NCBI GenBank assembly: GCA_026981635.1
Contig: JALSIF010000117.1
Span: forward strand, 1 to 21,486
Reading direction: 5' to 3'
Length of the DNA stretch: 21,486 nt
Source of the DNA: JALSIF01 sp026981635 [NCBI: bacterium]
GTDB taxonomy: Bacteria; 4484-113; JALSIF01
Positions 20,563-21,486 of the stretch are shown piece by piece. Under the pieces are notes generated by a model, which saw nothing but the letters and a program-made list of their open reading frames with translations, did no database searches and had not been told where the DNA came from. Made by a program: the position numbers and the translations under genes. Position 1 is the stretch's first letter, and each line of letters opens with the position of its first letter.

Positions 20563-21486
20563 TCCTCCTCTGAGCGGGAGGGTCTGCGTGGTGGGGGCTG
20601 GCCCCTCGGGGCTTTCCGCCGCCTATGCCCTGGCCCGGGCCGGCTTTGAGGTGGAGGTCTTTGAGCGCTCCCATACGGTGGGCCACCGCTTCCACGGCGA
20701 CTTCCAGGGGCTGGAGAACTGGTCCTGGGAGCAGGACGTGGTGGAGGAATTGGAAAGCCTCGGCCTTCCCGCCTCCTGCCTCTACCTCACCCCGGTGATG
20801 GGCTCCGTCTTCATTGGTCCCGACGGGAGCCGTGCCGAGGCGGTCTGCCAGGATCGCCCTTTCTACTACCTGGTCAGGCGCGGACCGATGGAGGAGAGCC
20901 TGGACCGCCGCCTGCTCGCCCTGGCCCAGCAGGCGGGGGTGACGGTCCACTTCGGTGAGGCGATAAGGGAGATCCCCTTCCTTCCCGCCATCGTGGCCAC
21001 CGGTCCCCGCAAGCCCAACGCCCTCGCCATGGGCTACGTCTTCAAGACCGACGACAGGCTCCGTTCCTTTGGGGTGATGGACGACCGGCTGGCCCCCGGC
21101 GGCTACGCCTACCTGCTCACCTACGGCGGCAGCGGCACCCTGGCCACGGTGCTGGCCCGCGACCACGAGCGGGGCAGGGACTATCTTCGCCGCACGGTGG
21201 ACTTCTTCCGTGCCCAGGTTGACTTTCCCATGGAGGATGAGCAGTTCTTCGGCGGGGTAGGAAACATCTCCCCGCCCAAGACGGCCATGCGCGGCCGCCG
21301 CCTCTTCGTGGGGGAGGCGGCCGGCTTCCAGGACGCCCTGTGGGGATTTGGCCTGCGCTTTGCCATGCTCTCCGGCCTGCTTGCCGCCCGTGCCCTGATC
21401 AGGGGAGAGGACTATGACCGGCTGTGGCGAGACCGCCTCACCCACCCCCTGATGGTGGGAGTGGCCAACCGCTTCCTGTGGGATGT
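20552..21486 (+). CDS. FAD-dependent oxidoreductase, geranylgeranyl-reductase type (3' end outside window)
   Basis: The frame is open to the window edge and codes for at least 311 residues. It begins at GTG 20552, with MLASPPLSGR before the FAD-binding strand VCVVGAGPSGLSAAYALARAGFEVEVFER (GxGxxG plus the ribose-binding Glu). YYLVRRGPMEESLDRRLLALAQQAGV corresponds to the conserved YxVxR-type segment of geranylgeranyl reductases. IVATGPRKPNALA and the second FAD motif RRLFVGEAAGFQDALWGFGLRFAMLSG follow. These enzymes reduce double bonds in isoprenoid chains, or are FixC-like or other monooxygenase-fold flavoproteins; the substrate cannot be read. Other starts (GTG 20588) would cut the FAD motif. 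It overlaps the preceding membrane-protein gene by 11 bp, suggesting a two-gene unit. Confidence 0.85.
   Translation, partial: MLASPPLSGRVCVVGAGPSGLSAAYALARAGFEVEVFERSHTVGHRFHGDFQGLENWSWEQDVVEELESLGLPASCLYLTPVMGSVFIGPDGSRAEAVCQDRPFYYLVRRGPMEESLDRRLLALAQQAGVTVHFGEAIREIPFLPAIVATGPRKPNALAMGYVFKTDDRLRSFGVMDDRLAPGGYAYLLTYGGSGTLATVLARDHERGRDYLRRTVDFFRAQVDFPMEDEQFFGGVGNISPPKTAMRGRRLFVGEAAGFQDALWGFGLRFAMLSGLLAARALIRGEDYDRLWRDRLTHPLMVGVANRFLWD

Noticed and set aside
20528-21445. Minus-strand open frame of 305 aa
   Set aside because: It is antisense to the FAD oxidoreductase frame, which shows clear FAD-binding motifs.

Overview
The window is about 21.5 kb of GC-rich bacterial DNA packed with 17 protein genes and one tRNA. 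Both outermost genes are cut by the window edges. The gene content is bacterial: exodeoxyribonuclease VII subunits, RapZ, type IV-pilin-like signal peptides, a class III cyclase fused to an ATPase and TPRs, and butyrate kinase/phosphate butyryltransferase. The lineage cannot be fixed from sequence alone. The rearranged S55 protease, oversized pseudopilins and frequent leaderless-type promoters point to a deep-branching, perhaps thermophilic group rather than a well-studied model phylum. This is inference.

Layout. Positions 1-2378 (+): end of xseA, then xseB and rapZ. Positions 2388-4956 (-): a small membrane protein followed by a secreted S55-family (SpoIVB-like) protein. Positions 5008-6933 (+): a two-domain family 2 glycosyltransferase, ending directly against a SixA-like histidine phosphatase (6934-7437, -). 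Positions 7481-10956 (-): three tandem paralogous GspG-like pseudopilins, each 350-377 aa, with a terminator and a fresh promoter before the third. A tRNA-Arg(CCG) at 11214 precedes a 1147-aa adenylate cyclase/ATPase/TPR protein (11410-14853, +), whose end overlaps by 20 bp the end of a glutamate-dehydrogenase-family gene (14834-16108, -). A divergent promoter region separates that gene from a secreted two-repeat protein (16185-16949, +).

The least explained stretch is 16950-18000. It holds two short unknown paralogous genes on the minus strand, each followed by a long GC-rich hairpin, with an AT-rich island and a repeated 10-bp palindrome between and around them. It is followed by a butyrate kinase and phosphate butyryltransferase fused into one protein (18197-20197, +), a small two-helix membrane protein (20293-20562, +), and a translationally coupled FAD oxidoreductase of the geranylgeranyl-reductase type that runs off the end.

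Functional themes: DNA repair and RNA or envelope regulation at the left; cell-surface and secretion functions in the middle; amino-acid and acyl-CoA energy metabolism at the right, where glutamate dehydrogenase and the Buk-Ptb fusion could act in the same fermentation. Two initiation styles coexist. Genes such as xseB, the membrane/S55 pair, the glycosyltransferase and sixA have a -10-like box 6-7 nt before the start codon and no clear Shine-Dalgarno site. The pilins, gdhA, the small paralogs and the membrane protein at 20293 have clear Shine-Dalgarno sites and leaders. No CRISPR array, insertion sequence, integrase or rRNA was seen, and no gene-free stretch exceeds 300 bases.
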